In this document: positions 24,216-35,816 of the stretch, one piece after another | How the letters are laid out: each line of letters starts with the position of its first letter | Numbering within the stretch: the stretch's first letter is position 1 | Assembly: GCA_035578155.1 (NCBI GenBank) | Contig: JAPWDM010000001.1 | Location: 81,015,561 to 81,079,560, forward strand | DNA: 64,000 bases | Direction of reading: 5' to 3' | From: Brachynemurus nebulosus | Lineage: Eukaryota > Arthropoda > Insecta > Neuroptera > Myrmeleontidae | The notes under the pieces: generated by a model | Database searches by the model: none | The model's input: only the letters and a program-made list of their open reading frames with translations | What the model was told of the DNA's origin: nothing | Translations under genes and position numbers: made by a program

Positions 24216-25169
24216 TTTTTAGTTTTTTCTTATGAAATTCTCAATTACAGTCAGCCACACTCGTATTCTTACAGCAACTTTACTCACATGACAAACGTTG
24301 AACCAAACGAACTCCCATCATTCCCCACAAACGAATTCTGACCCAGATATTATTATTACTATTATTATGATCACCTATAATGGTTAGTATTTTTGCAAAC
24401 ATGAATAAATTTTTATACATGTAAAGACTCGCTAAAATTCCGAGAATGAATTTACACAAAAAATTCTTTCAGGTTAACTAAAAATAACTTACCAGCAGTC
24501 AAATGACAAAATATTAAAACGGCTTATGATTCGTAACGTTCTTTACGTTCTACGAACAAAATAAGTTCTTTACGTAAGTTTCATAATGGAAAATATTTTT
24601 TGCTAAACTGAACAGTTTTATACTTGTTTCAACTCGTTAAAAATTATACAAATGACACTATTTATATTGAAAATTCAAAATGAAGGGTAATGTGTGCCAA
24701 TTAAATACGCTATTAACAAGTGATGAGTTTGCAAAATTATGCAGTTAATCGCATATACACTGTGTAAACAAATTTAATTTCTATCAGTAATTACAAACAA
24801 TCACCGTTCACATATCACATAGAGTAAGCGTCAGACATCTGGGTTTGAAGTCCAGTATGCACGTACGTTCGATTAAAACCTAATCTTCAGTAGTGTTAGG
24901 TTCGAATCAAAAATCCAAAACCAGTGTGCATGCGTTAGGCTTGGGCCCAAAATACAACACCGGGTACAGTGTCCATTGTTAGGTTAGAATTCAAAATCCA
25001 AGGTGCAGATGCTGCAAGAAGAACTTGATGTAGAAACTTGTCTGCGATGAGAAACAGAAATCCAATAAGCTATAAGCCGTATTGTTGCTGAAAACATGGC
25101 TGAAGGGATTTCCGTACAAAATGGAGATGTACTTGATAGTAGTAAGAAAATGAACATTTGGGAGCCTCT
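24216..25169. other. No gene recognised
   Basis: Contains loosely repeated phrases TTAGGTTCGAATCAAAAATCC (24897) and TTAGGTTAGAATTCAAAATCC (24990), which hint at a short diverged tandem repeat. Nothing else is seen. Confidence 0.45.
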
Positions 25170-25690
25170 TGCCTTTCTCCCGATTTTTTGAGCGACATCG
25201 GGAGGAGGTAGAGCTACCGGGGCGGTTCTAGAAACCTCCGGGTGGAGGGTGGAGCTGGGTGGAGTAATGTGAACGAAAATGTTTTCTAACCTAACTGAAC
25301 CTAACGGAACTTGGTCCAACCGAACCGAACCTAGGAAATTTAGTCTAACCTAACTGAACCAAACAAAATTTTTTCTAACCTAACTGAACCCAACAAAATT
25401 TTGTCTAACCTAAACTAACCTAACCTAACCGAACCTAAGGAAATTTGGTCTAAGCTAATGGGGCCTAAGCGAACTTAGCTTAACCGAAGAACTCTAAATT
25501 TCACTACTAGATGGCGCTGCTAGTCTGGATACTAGCGATCCCTGTGCGTAAGTTTGAAAAATTGTCAACAGATGGCGCAGCCACCTTTGAGCACTGTAAA
25601 TTAACTACTAGATGGCGATCGTAGTCTGGATACTAGCGATCCCTGTGCGTAAGTTTGAAAAATTGACATTAGAAGGCATACTGATATTAA
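25170..25690. repeat. Dispersed repeat: CCTAA-like stretch plus TAGATGGCGC motifs
   Basis: GTTCTAGAAACCTCCGG, then AGTAATGTGAACGAAAAT, then (CTAAC/TGAACC)n, then AGATGGCGC-bearing blocks. The same order occurs at 48195-48560 in the same orientation. The middle part is a degenerate CCTAA (TTAGG-complement) array with CTGAACC variants, perhaps an interstitial telomere-type repeat. Confidence 0.8.
25508..25618 (+). promoter_or_regulatory. Cluster of three CTCF-core-like motifs
   Basis: TAGATGGCGC (25508-25517), CAGATGGCGC (25569-25578) and TAGATGGCGA (25609-25618) fit the AG(A/G)(T/G)GGC core recognised by CTCF. Binding is inferred; the motifs may simply be part of the repeat unit. Confidence 0.4.
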
Positions 25691-25916
25691 TAGCAAAGAT
25701 TTCTTTCTAATTTACAAAAATGGATGTTATCATATGATATTATATTTTTATCTGAAAACAAGTTTAAACTCGTATAAATTGTAAGCTGACATCACTAGGA
25801 GGTATACTGATATTAATAGTGGAGATTTTTGTCTAATATTCAAAAAAATGAAGCAACAGGTTTTAACCTGCATGGCTACATAAAGTGTGATAACTGACGT
25901 CATCATGCTATTTTCT

Positions 25917-25950
25917 ATTATAAAAGACTATAGCATAACTTTTCAATCAC
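25917..25950 (+). promoter_or_regulatory. TATA-type promoter before the P2 small ORF
   Basis: TATTATAAAAG near 25917-25927 is followed about 20-25 bases later by TCAATCACAATT, an initiator-like sequence, and then a ~95-base leader to the ATG at 26043. The spacing is right for a polymerase II core promoter. Confidence 0.45.
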
Positions 25951-26042
25951 AATTGTTTCGAAATTTTAGTGAAAAACATTAAATCTTATTGTTGTAAAAA
26001 ATATTTTTTAATTGTTGTGCTAAAAATTAATTATTGCGAACA

Positions 26043-26369
26043 ATGGAATATATTGCTACTGGTGCTTTATTTGGAGAGAGGAAGTTAGTGCAACAAATGA
26101 CGTCAAAATTTATACCTGAATTGCACCATCTTAGTTCCATCAAACGGTGGATTAAACTTTCTGATATGGAGATTGGAAAAATATATAAAATAATGGGCGC
26201 AAATCAGCTACCATCAAAATTTAACTCATCAAAAATGAAGACAGTTTTGGAATTTGAAATTGGATACATATCATTGCCGGCGAGATTCGACAATTTAAAT
26301 GAGCAGATGTTTGCGTGGCTGCAGAACAATCTACAATTGGATATCATAAATAATGGACCAATCGGATAA
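26043..26369 (+). pseudogene. Small unknown protein, P2 left-arm copy (longest form)
   Basis: ATG in context AACAATGG, 108 codons. Features in order: a start MEYIATGALFGERKLVQQ, a middle SSIKRWIKLSDMEIGKIYKI, then LPSKFNSSKMKTVLEF, ISLPARFDNL and IINNGPIG. The frame ends there because the next codon is TAA. After it, TYKLQFKTLDLL follows in frame, and homologues read G-K-T-Y or G-L-T-H at this point, so the stop looks like a recent nonsense change. No signal peptide, membrane segment or Cys cluster. The C-terminal half is clearly related to 16297-16515. Function unknown. The intact promoter and leader suggest it could be transcribed. Confidence 0.55.
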
Positions 26370-27261
26370 ACTTATAAATTGCAATTCAAAACATTGGATC
26401 TTCTTGAAATCGCAATTCAGAACGTTGGATCTTGTTGAAATTTGTAAATTAAAAAAATCTTATTATTGTTTACAAGTTCAAGCATGTTTTTTTATAAATT
26501 GAGCACTAAAATTTATATGAGAATGAAACTAATCTGAATATGAAATTGAAATCTAAACAGTTATGTTAAGAAACATTTTTTAGGATTAAAAAAATTAATG
26601 TTGTGTTAACCTTTCTACTCCTAAATAAAAGCATTCATACAGTTTAAAACATTATTTAATAAAAAATCGAAAATCGATAGTTGTAAACAATTTAAACAAT
26701 ACCCGTATATACCCATATGTTGAAAATTGTAATTTGGACTCTGAAATTTTTAACTCTTTTCTATGCATTACCCATGTCTGCTTTTAAACTATTTGTAGTT
26801 TAATTTTCTAAAAAAAAAACTTAAAAAATTACAATATTTTTTTCCCTTTTTTTTGGGTATAGTACAATAAGGTAGAATTTTTTATATCAAATATTTGCGA
26901 ACTTTGGTTTTGGAGCATTCTACACTAAAACATATTATTAATATATAAATATTTCTAAACAGCGAATTGAAAATAATGTGTTAATGCCAAAAAAAACCAC
27001 ACATTTTCTTATGCAAGCTAATACTTTAAGATTAAATACGTATACAGTGTGAAAAATAAATAACTCTCATCGTTTTTAAAGAGCGACTCAAAGCCTCCTG
27101 TAGACATTGAAACCAAAGGAATATTTTTCGGGATTATGTTGTATTCAATTAATTAACCTTTTACTGCTCAGCAGTTTTAGATCATTTTGTTCAACGATAC
27201 TTCAAATTAACAAATCATTAATAATATGGGTAAATACTTATTGGTAAGAATTACATAGTTT

Positions 27262-27377
<116 letters not shown>

Positions 27378-28186
27378 CATGTATTTTTTTATAGGTACAT
27401 CGAATATAACTTCAAACATCATTAAATGATGCGCGATAAAATTCTGAACACATACATGTCAAAACTAAAACAATATAAAAATTATGACGAAAATTACATG
27501 CCTAAGTTAGACACACATTTTATTTCTTTGAAAAACTGTAGGATAGTAATCCTGCAAAATAAAATAGTAAATGTTGAAATCCGTAGTTTTTATTGGTACA
27601 GACGTTTAGAGGATGTTTTACTCTGTCTAATGACGTCAAGAACAAATGTTTATTGTTGCAGGTTAATGTAGAAGTTATTTAATTTGAAGATTGGTGCAAA
27701 GTGTCCGGGCCTAGACCCCCTGTCCGGGTCTAGACGGTTTTACGGTATTAATAATATGTTTTAGTGTAGAATTCTCCAAAACCAAAATTCCCAAATATTT
27801 GGTTTAAAACATTTTACATTATTGTGTTATACCAAAAAAAAAAAAAAAACGAAAAAAAATATTGTAAATTTTTAAGTTTTTTTTTACAAAATTAAACTAC
27901 AAATAGTTTAAAAGCAGACATGGGTAATGCATAGAAAAGAGTAAAAAATTTCATAGTCAAATTACAATTTTCAACATATGGGTATTGTTTAAATTTTTTA
28001 AAACTATCAATTTTCAATTTCTTATTAAATAATGTTTTAAACTGTATGAATGTTTTTATTTAGGAGTAGAAAGGTTAACACAACATTAATTTTTTTAATC
28101 CTAAAAAGTGTTTCTTAACATAACTATCTAGAAAACCAGAATTTTCATTTTCATATCAATTTAATGCTCAATTTATAAAAAACATG

Positions 28187-28667
28187 CTTGTTATCGTTTT
28201 TAGTAGTTATATAGCACAATGTCGATGATCAAATATTTTACTTTAAATGAGTAAATTCTTATACTTATCACACGATATCGCGTGATTAGCCATATAGTTA
28301 AGTACTCATAGGTATTTATAAGGTATTTAAAAAATACATTCTTAGATATTTATAACCTAAGTAAGTAACGATTTTTAGCTGAGTAATATGTATTCTGATG
28401 TTAAATGTCACCATAAAAGAATGTACAGATAAAAAAATGTACAGAGTGATACATTTTTGTAAAATTTACGAAAATATGTATGGTGTACCATAATTGTAAA
28501 TGTAATTGTCATATATACATCAAGTTTAAGGTATAATAATAAAAATTAATTTGATTTCTTTTTTAGGGATGGATGTAAATCAAAAGATCGGTTTTTTTTT
28601 TTTTAATTTGTTTTTATTAAGTATAGTTTTTTTTAAAAAAATAAGTATACAATGATCAATTTTTAAC
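28187..28667. mobile_element. Insertion in the P2 right arm
   Basis: Comparison with the left arm (26468-26488) shows that ACATGCTTG and CTTGTAGACAATAATAAG should be contiguous. About 480 bp is inserted, with no obvious TIR or coding content. It includes an ACGATATCGCGT palindromic region near 28272. Confidence 0.6.
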
Positions 28668-28744
28668 TTGTAGACAATAATAAGATTTTTTTAAATTACA
28701 AATTTCAAGAAGATCCAACGTTTTGAATTGCGATTTTAAGAAGA

Positions 28745-29061
28745 TCCAATTTTTGAATTGCAATTTATGAGTGAGTCCGATTGGTCCAATATTTATGATA
28801 CGCAATTGTGGATTGTTCTGCACCCACGCGCACATCTGCTCATCTTAAATTGTCGAATCTCACGGGCAATGAAATGTATCCAATTTCTAATTCCAAAACG
28901 GTCTTCATTTTTGATTAATCGAATTTTGATGGTAGCTGATTTGTGCCCATTATTTTATATATTTTTCCAATCTCCATATCAGAAAGTATAATCCACCGTT
29001 TGATGGAACCAAGATGGTTCAATTTAGATATAAATTTTGACGTCATTTGTTGCACTAACAA
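28745..29061 (-). pseudogene. Small unknown protein, P2 right-arm copy, 5'-truncated
   Basis: Reverse complement of the left-arm gene from the GTTAGTGCAACAAATG block onward. At the site of the left copy's stop this copy reads GPIGLTHKLQFK, without a stop. Other frame changes occur, and the palindrome edge at 29061 removes the N-terminal part. Confidence 0.6.
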
Positions 29062-29640
29062 GTAAACGTCCCGAGGCCGGACCTATCGATTTTGATGAAA
29101 CTTAGATATGTTGTAGAACACTAAAAAATAAGCGACACGTATTTTTCTTTATCGGCGGAAAAACGGTTTGAAGGGGTGAAATCGCCCTCCAAAAATTGGG
29201 GTAAAAATTTTTTAAATATCTCGAAAACGGTAAGAGATAGAGCAAAAGTTTAAATTGGCGATATTACTCTTTTTTAAAGAGCTATCTATTGGTATCTATT
29301 GTTCAAATTGTGTCAACAGGGGTGGCTGGGGGTTAAAATTTAGGGGTCAATTTTGCAAAAAGGGGGTGAAAATTAAACAGTATAAAAGTTTTGTTTACAG
29401 ATTTGAAATGTACGTCAAAAAATCTAATTGACCTGTTTTGCTCAATGTCCTAATATTAAGTCTAGGGGTAGTTAACTAGGGGGTAACTGTGTCGAATAGT
29501 CGTACTACTTGGGTAGTTTAAGAAGTTTTTCTTCATGAAAAATAGTTTAAGACATTTAGAATAACGTAGAAATGAAATTTTCGATTTCAAAATTCAGTTT
29601 GAGCAACATTGGAGAGGGGGTGAGTCACCCTCTTAAATTG
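29062..29640 (+). repeat. Dispersed non-coding repeat, family copy 1
   Basis: GATGAAACTTAGATATGTTGTAGAACACT and the GGGGTGGCTGGGGGTTAAAAT block recur, changed, at 51744-51850, 54440-54780 (inverted) and 57420-57620. It holds phrases such as ATATCTCGAAAACGGTAAGAG. No protein motif. Likely transposon UTR or a non-autonomous element. Confidence 0.7.
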
Positions 29641-29722
29641 CATATTAGTTAACATACAATCATTTTTAATATTAACACACTGACAGTGGGTAATAATGTC
29701 ACAATAAGTGGTTTTGAAGTTG

Positions 29723-29725
<3 letters not shown>

Positions 29726-29805
<80 letters not shown>

Positions 29806-29924
29806 ATATATATAAAACCCTTTATCAATTGTTTAAAATTAACTCTTAGTATTGCCTTTCATTCTATTATTAAGCAGAAAAGTCATTTTTAAATTAATTT
29901 TAGAGTTATACTTGTTTTGTGGGC

Positions 29925-30018
<94 letters not shown>
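29726..30018. repeat. Two (TA)n arrays enclosing a Tc1-type end fragment
   Basis: TA arrays occupy 29726-29800 and 29929-30018. Between them, 29817-29920 closely matches the subterminal part of the Tc1 copy at 35681-35785 (TTATCAATTGTTTAAAATTA and beyond). The terminal GGCCAAGGTTG part of that copy is missing here. Confidence 0.85.
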
Positions 30019-30023
<5 letters not shown>

Positions 30024-30202
30024 CATCCCGCGCGATAACTCTCGAACGAAACGTTTAATGCTTATGAAATTTTGTGTGCGAAATCGATTTTCCAAATCGT
30101 TGGATGCGTTCGTTAGCCAGACACGTCGGATGCCCAGAAGAATTTTATAAATTTTGTAAGAATTTTATAATTTTCGGGCGTTTTTTGTCAACAAAATGAG
30201 TT

Positions 30203-30365
30203 TTTTACTTCGCAAAAATACCACTTTTATTTTGAAACTGTGACAATATTGTTTCGAACCGTCAGTTCATTTTCAACATTCTGTTTCTGTTTTGAAAATG
30301 AACTGACGGTTCGAAACAATATTGTCACAGTTTCAAAATAAAAGTGGTATTTTTGCGAAGTAAAA
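30203..30365. repeat. Perfect 74-bp inverted repeat (hairpin)
   Basis: 30203-30276 and 30292-30365 are exact reverse complements over all 74 bases, with a 15-base spacer. The outer tips are TTTTACTTCGC. No ORF. It is either a very young MITE/foldback or a source of a long RNA hairpin. Confidence 0.95.
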
Positions 30366-31927
30366 TATTTGTTTATTATTTACAATCAATAATATTTTTA
30401 TTTTTTTTAAATTAATTTTAGTGATTTTAATTCATAAAGCTTAATTGTAAAATTTACAAAAAATACTATAATCACCTATAATGTATTTTCTTTAAATTTA
30501 TTCAATGATTTATGCATTTACTATTTCAGAAATGTTAAATAAATATTTATGTTTTGTTATTATACAGGTTCGTCAAAATGGAAAAGAATATGTAAAAATT
30601 GAACATTAATAATACAAATGAAAATTGTAAGTTATTTCCTTTTTTTAAATCATTTACAAACTTCTCATATCTATATATGTATAAATGTATAAAAGCTAAA
30701 TACCACTAACTCACCTATGAGGAAATCTCCAAAACTATGGGCCAAGTCGTATCGGCGTAAGCCAAAGTCACTTGCTCTTATTTTCAATCACATTACACTT
30801 GTTTTGAAGCGCACTTGGTTTGCTTTTGAGATATGTATTTGTATATTCGTGTCTCACTTTCCATGTTCTAGAGAGAAGGGTCAAGTATTAACGTTTGGTA
30901 TACATCGTATACAGTATCCGATACTTGAAATTTGGTATGTAGGACCCTGTTAGATCATAGGTGCTTGTTAAGAAATGGTTTTGAAAAAATTTTAGCCTAG
31001 CCGTAGTTTACGAAAAATCGCAAAAATATCATTTTTGGTTATTACGTACAGCTATTTGTAGACAATTTATAAAATAAATCATGCGATTTGGTTACTTACA
31101 AATCATGCAAAAGAATTTCGAGAAAAATAGGTAATTTTGAAATTTTTGTAAGCTGAAATATTAATTTTATTTATTTGTTTTCAATAGTTTTAAAAAAAAC
31201 GGTAGTAAATATCAAGAAAAAAAAATGATGAAAGAATACTACAGGTAAAATTGATACATAAATAAAAGAAACATCTATCAGAATGCAGTTAAAATTATTT
31301 TGCAAGAATTTAGGGCTGAAAAAAGGCCTAAAGTAAACGACTAGACATACCATTATAAAATTTTGCAAAGATACTATTGAGATCCTAGAAAGAATGGACG
31401 TTACATTAAAATTGATTTTCATTATAATCTTAATGTCCCAAAAATGATTCACAATAAATAACTGAACAAATATTGACCAAATTTTGCTCAAATAGTAGGT
31501 AAAACAAATGTGTAATCAAAATTGTCCATTATATTATCAATTCCACAAAATAGCATCTAAATTAAGAAAAATCTTAACAAAATTTGGCTCAAATACTATT
31601 AAAATGTAAAAAAAATACAAATGAGGTTAAAAGAGTCCCTTAGGGCCTTGGTGTCTTAAACCGTTTTTCCAAAACTGTTCGTTTGGATATATACACAGAA
31701 CTATTACAGTGCGGAAATTAGTCATGCTATTAAATTATAAGAATTTAGAGTCGTTGAGTGAGAAAAGTTTAGCACTTTTGAAAAGTTTAGTATAAATAAT
31801 TGATTTTCCACTAATTTTCGGAATATATTTTTGTTGATTCGTTAAACATCAACTACACATACAATAAAATTGCAACGAGACTGTATCTGTATATGGAATA
31901 TTTTTTGAAAATTTTACTAATACTGTT
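30366..31927. other. No gene recognised; contains a repeat shared with 58790-58990
   Basis: 30735-30930 matches 58805-58990 in the same orientation (GTCTCACTTTCC(A/G)TGTTCT, GAGAGAAGGGT). The rest is AT-rich and without credible ORFs. ORFs of 78 and 106 codons (30717 on, 31171 on) show no motif. Confidence 0.6.
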
Positions 31928-32193
31928 AATAATTGAAGACATGAGTGGATGAATGTGTTATGTAACATTTTTATAATTTTACAGTAGAAGCGTTTGAAAG
32001 TTTTTATTTACATATACTTCCCATGTAATAGCACATGTTTATTACTGAATTTCTACAAAAACTATTGGACCTAATGAAACCAAATTTAAATATACGATAC
32101 TTCAGCATAGAATATTTCAAAATTTGGCAAAAAATGAATTTTTGAAAAAAATGTTGCGTAACACCTTCATCCACTCATGTCTTCAATTATTAA
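31928..32193. mobile_element. 266-bp MITE with ~45-bp TIRs
   Basis: TAATAATTGAAGACATGAGT (31928 on) is matched by its reverse complement ending at 32193. The inverted repeat continues for about 45 bases with three mismatches. Non-coding. TSD unresolved. Confidence 0.85.
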
Positions 32194-32436
32194 TTTATAC
32201 ATCAAAAAAACTATTTTTAAATTTTTCATCTGATTGTTTATCTGTCTGTATATGCATCACGAAAAAACTGCTGGACAAATTATTTTGATGAAATTTGGTG
32301 TGGTAATAATTTACTAGTAATAATTTATTATATGTAAGATATTTTTTATTACTCATGTGGGAGAAGTACTAACTTGGCGCACACATTTCTGTACGCAAAA
32401 TAGCTGTTTGCCCACTGTACCCTTCCCGCATACTTT

Positions 32437-32469
32437 TTTGCGTGTGGAAAGTTACTTTCCACACGCAAA
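32437..32469. repeat. 16-bp perfect hairpin, ACACGCAAA type
   Basis: TTTGCGTGTGGAAAGT and its exact complement are separated by one base. CACACGCAAA or ACACGCAAA words recur nearby (32484, 32502), so this may be part of a small repeat with terminal CGCAAA motifs. Confidence 0.85.
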
Positions 32470-32689
32470 TTGACCATAAAACACGCAAAATTTAATCAAA
32501 ACACGCAAAGCCGCCTCTTAATTTTTCATTTAATAATTAGTTCATAGTTATTTCTACAGAAACCACCAAAAAAGTAATTTAAACGATAATTAATTCAGAA
32601 AAAAAAAGACGAACACTTAAAAATATTATTTTAAAAAGTAATAAAAATGTCAAAAATTGTCATAATAATAGAAAAAAGTATGTGAAATT

Positions 32690-32840
32690 CGTAATAAAAA
32701 ATAGTATGTGCAACTCGTGCGGGATTGTCGTTTGACCCATTCAAGCGAATGAGCGCACTCACTACGTTCGTGCGCTCAACTTCGCTTTCGTGGGCAATCG
32801 ACAATTTCCCGCACTTATTGCACAATATACTATTTTATTT
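32690..32840. mobile_element. ~150-bp hairpin MITE
   Basis: AAAATAGTATGTGCAACTCG on the left pairs with the complement of TTATTGCACAATATACTATT on the right. GCGGGATTGTCG pairs with CGACAATTTCCCGC, and GAGCGCACTC...GTGCGCTC sits at the tip. Compact and GC-richer than its surroundings. No gene. Confidence 0.75.
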
Positions 32841-33026
32841 TGGGAAAATGTTTTTTTGCTATCACAGCGAAATTGGACACCAATTCTTCTATTCTAAATT
32901 TTGATATTTTAGTTTTTTGATTTTGTTTTATACTTTAGTTAAATATAACTATTTTTGATGTTAATCATCCTACAAACAATTTTTCATTATTTTACATTAA
33001 AATGTTTTAATTTCAAATTACACTAG

Positions 33027-33307
33027 CGGAATTCAGTAACGATAGCCAAGAAATTGAAACAATGTTGGAGGACAGTGCGCAGGAAGGGTCCGCAGAATCC
33101 GCGGACCCTTCGGCCGTTCGGCCAGTTTCTGCCCCTTCCACTTCAAAAACAACTAATGAAGAGAAGGAAAATAATGAAGGAGGTAATGCTTTAGGTTAAT
33201 TTTTGTATTTTTAGGCTTTGTATTACCAATTTAACTTTAATCATTTAACATAATTATTACGGAACACTACAATATCCAATATCATAGTAACACTACAATT
33301 TTTAACT

Positions 33308-33391
<84 letters not shown>

Positions 33392-34345
33392 CTATAAAAA
33401 TAATATATTGAATCAATTTAGCAAATATTTTTTATTTGATATTATAAACTAAAATAAAATTTATTTATAGATAACTGTTGCTATTGCATTATCTATTAAT
33501 AAAAAATTAAGTCAAATAAAGTTTAATTTTTACTTAGAACGTAAAAGTTCCTATTGCAAAAGTTTTTGCATGCTCTTCCAGTGAAATTTAAAAAATGTCT
33601 TAAATTTATGTATATTTTCAATATCTAGTGCATATCAAATGGTGTTGGCAAAAAACTTGCAGAAAAGTAGAATCGATTGCCGACATTATTTGATATGCAC
33701 TAGATCTTACATTGAAAATATACAGATATTTAATTACATATATTTTAAAATCTGTCCATTATTGAGCTTTGCGCCTATGGAGACTTTTGTTCTACAGGTC
33801 AAGAACTATTATTTCCCAAAGTTTCGAAGAAATTAACCGGGATCAAATTTCCATAAGATTTGTGCGGGGTCTTTTAACCATATTTCATCACTTATGAATT
33901 TAAATAATTTCCGTTTTCATGGCTTTATTTCTGTCATTACTACACTTACGTAAATTTTTTTAAATTTATAATTTGTTTCTAGAAATAAACAGAAGATTGA
34001 TTTGTTTTGAATATAAAAATTATTTAATTTTTTAAAGATGACTTATGCTCAATTGTATTTGAAACAGGTTATAGTTTTACCATCAGAAGTGTACATGTAA
34101 TTTAATTAATAACGAAATTATATATTTTATAACATAATAATTTTTTGTTTAGAATTACTCACAAAAAGGCGCCGCGGTTTAAACGGCGGCGTAAGAAAAA
34201 GAGAGGCCCGACTGCAGCATGCGCATGGTCGCAGCGGGCACGGTCGCGGTGGACATGGTCGCGGCGGATACAGTCGCGGCCGAAGAGGATGGCGACGAGG
34301 AAATAATGAGGGGCAGAAAGTGATAATTAATCATTCAGGGGGGAA

Positions 34346-34439
<94 letters not shown>

Positions 34440-34460
34440 AAAATTAAAATTAAAATATAA
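33027..34460 (+). CDS. Candidate two-exon RGG-rich protein gene (partial)
   Basis: Exon 1 (33027-33182) follows TTACACTAG and encodes SQEIETMLEDSAQEGSAESA, a Pro/Ser/Thr stretch and NEEKENNEG. It ends at the donor GAG/GTAATG. A 970-base intron ends TTTTTTGTTTAG. Exon 2 starts at 34153 and continues in phase: LLTKRRRGLNGGVRKREARL, then HGRSGHGRGGHGRGGYSRGR and GWRRGNNEGQK. This is an arginine-glycine-rich (RGG) segment of the kind that binds RNA. Exon 2 is about 60% GC in an AT-rich region. No stop follows before the (TA)n array, so the frame reads Tyr-Ile repeats to a TAA at 34458-34460. The natural end is therefore probably lost, or a further splice site was missed. The 5' exon is not found. 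Host gene fragment or transposon leader protein are both possible. Confidence 0.45.
33315..33390. repeat. (TA)n microsatellite within the candidate intron
   Basis: Uninterrupted TA. Confidence 0.95.
33610..33722. repeat. Imperfect inverted repeat in the candidate intron
   Basis: ATATTTTCAATATCTAGTGC at 33610 on pairs with the reverse complement of the block ending at 33722 (CTAGTGCATATCAAAT in common). The right arm carries a few extra bases (TTAC). Confidence 0.75.
33870..34085. repeat. Dispersed sequence, inverted copy at 47425-47640
   Basis: TCAATTGTATTTGAAACAGG and AGAAGATTGATTTGTTT recur in reverse complement at 47440-47515. The similarity extends outward (TTTAAATTCATAAGTGATGA against 47590-47610). 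Confidence 0.75.
34350..34436. repeat. (TA)n microsatellite after the RGG exon
   Basis: About 43 TA units starting directly after GGGGGGAAAATAT. It lies in frame with the upstream coding stretch. Confidence 0.95.
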
Positions 34461-34939
34461 TATATAAAATATGATAAAAATAAATTTATAAAAAAAAAAT
34501 ACTTAATTTTTTTTTTAATATTACGCATATATTATAAACTATTTAAAACAAGTAATTCACCTCATAGCTATAATAACTTGTACTAAAAATACTAGTCCAT
34601 TTCTCTTTAATAACTAACTTCTGAAAAATTCAAAGTAAGAGACCTCACTTATTAAAAATTATTTTATAGAAGTAACCACAAAATAACATTTTATTTGCAA
34701 TTTTAAAAAACATGAAATGAAGATAATATATTAAAAACTATGGGAGCATTCAAAACGCTCCCATTCAAATAGGTAATAAAAAGTGCAAAAAAATTAAAGG
34801 GTTCTTATTCTCCCAGTCACAAAAAATACCACCCATTATAAACTTTTGAGTTTTTTTAACAATTTATCTCAAACGATGAGGAAAGGGGGCGCCATTATCA
34901 AGTTTTTGCCCCGGTTCTAAAAAATCGTAGATCCGGGCC

Positions 34940-35816
34940 TGTCAAACAGCTGTGCCAGCATTCTTCTGAAGAAGACCGGTCCAATGTGGTATGATCCGAC
35001 CAATCTAGTTTTGAAGTAAGTTAAATTCTATACCATCGCATTAAAAGATGCGATTAGATTTGCCGGACCATACCACATTGGACCTATCTTCTTCAGAAGA
35101 ATACTGGTGTATTAAAGCCCATTCTAAACGATTTTTCTTGATGTTGTCGGAGAGCCAAGGCTTCTTCCTAGCTTTGGGGCTTTTTAAACCTGCTTCTGTG
35201 GGTCTTCTTCTTACAGTTCGAGAACTAATTGTTTTCCCAATGTCTCCCGATAAAGCTGCAGTGGAGCTCAGAAGAAGTTTTTTTGCTGTCCTTAAGTGAG
35301 TCACAGATAAGTTTTCTAATCTGGCGGTCAGTAGAAGCGCGTTTTCTGCCCGTTCTCATTTTGTTTGTGTGAGAGCCGGTCTCCACGAACTTTTTAATTG
35401 TAAATTGCACCGCACATCGTCAAACTTTTATTAATTTAGCAATCTCTATTTAAGTCTTCCCTTCTTCATATAAAATCTGCATTTTTATTCGTGTTTTTGT
35501 TAAGTTCTGGTTGTTTCGGCATTTTGTATTACAAACTGTCTCTACTATACGAATAAACAACACTCAGCAGCTTCTTGTTATCCTGAAAGTTAATAACAGG
35601 CTAACAAATAAGTTACATTATTTATCAAAAAACTTCAAATTTCACATTTTGTGGGCCAGATGTTTTATGGTACCTTAAAATCCTTTATCAATTGTTTAAA
35701 ATTAACTCTTAGTATTGCCTTTCATTCTGTTATTAAACAGAAAAGTCATTTTTAAATTAATTTTAGAGTTTCACGTGTTTTATAGGGGTGCTCAATACTT
35801 TTGGCCAAGGTTGTAT
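34940..35816 (-). mobile_element. Tc1-type transposon, 5' half with inverted fragment
   Basis: The transposase reads on the minus strand. The 5' TIR side lies at the right, ending GCTCAATACTTTTGGCCAAG-GTTGTA near 35816, a familiar Tc1-type terminus. At the left, 34945-35010 is an inverted partial copy of 35060-35105 (TTCTTCTGAAGAAGA, CCAATGTGGTATG), so the element broke and folded back on itself. The catalytic DDE part and the other TIR are absent. Confidence 0.8.
35041..35522 (-). pseudogene. Tc1-type transposase, N-terminal half
   Basis: The Met is at 35522 (MPKQPELNKN). A frame change and a stop near 35449-35470 separate it from IKKFVETGSHTNKMRTGRKR and TDRQIRKLICDSLKDSKKTS (35225-35410). 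A second shift near 35230 leads to GDIGKTISSRTVRRRPTEAG, LKSPKARKKPWLSDNIKKNR and YSSEEDRSNVVWSGKSNRIF (35041-35304). These are the two helix-turn-helix DNA-binding units, the RxGRPR-like hinge (here TGRKRA) and the WSDE-like entry to the DDE domain of Tc1 transposases. The fold ends before the first catalytic Asp is clear. Inactive. Confidence 0.85.

Noticed and set aside
28758..28991. 77-codon plus-strand ORF in the P2 right arm
   Set aside because: Antisense to the small gene of the palindrome. The homology lies on the minus strand.
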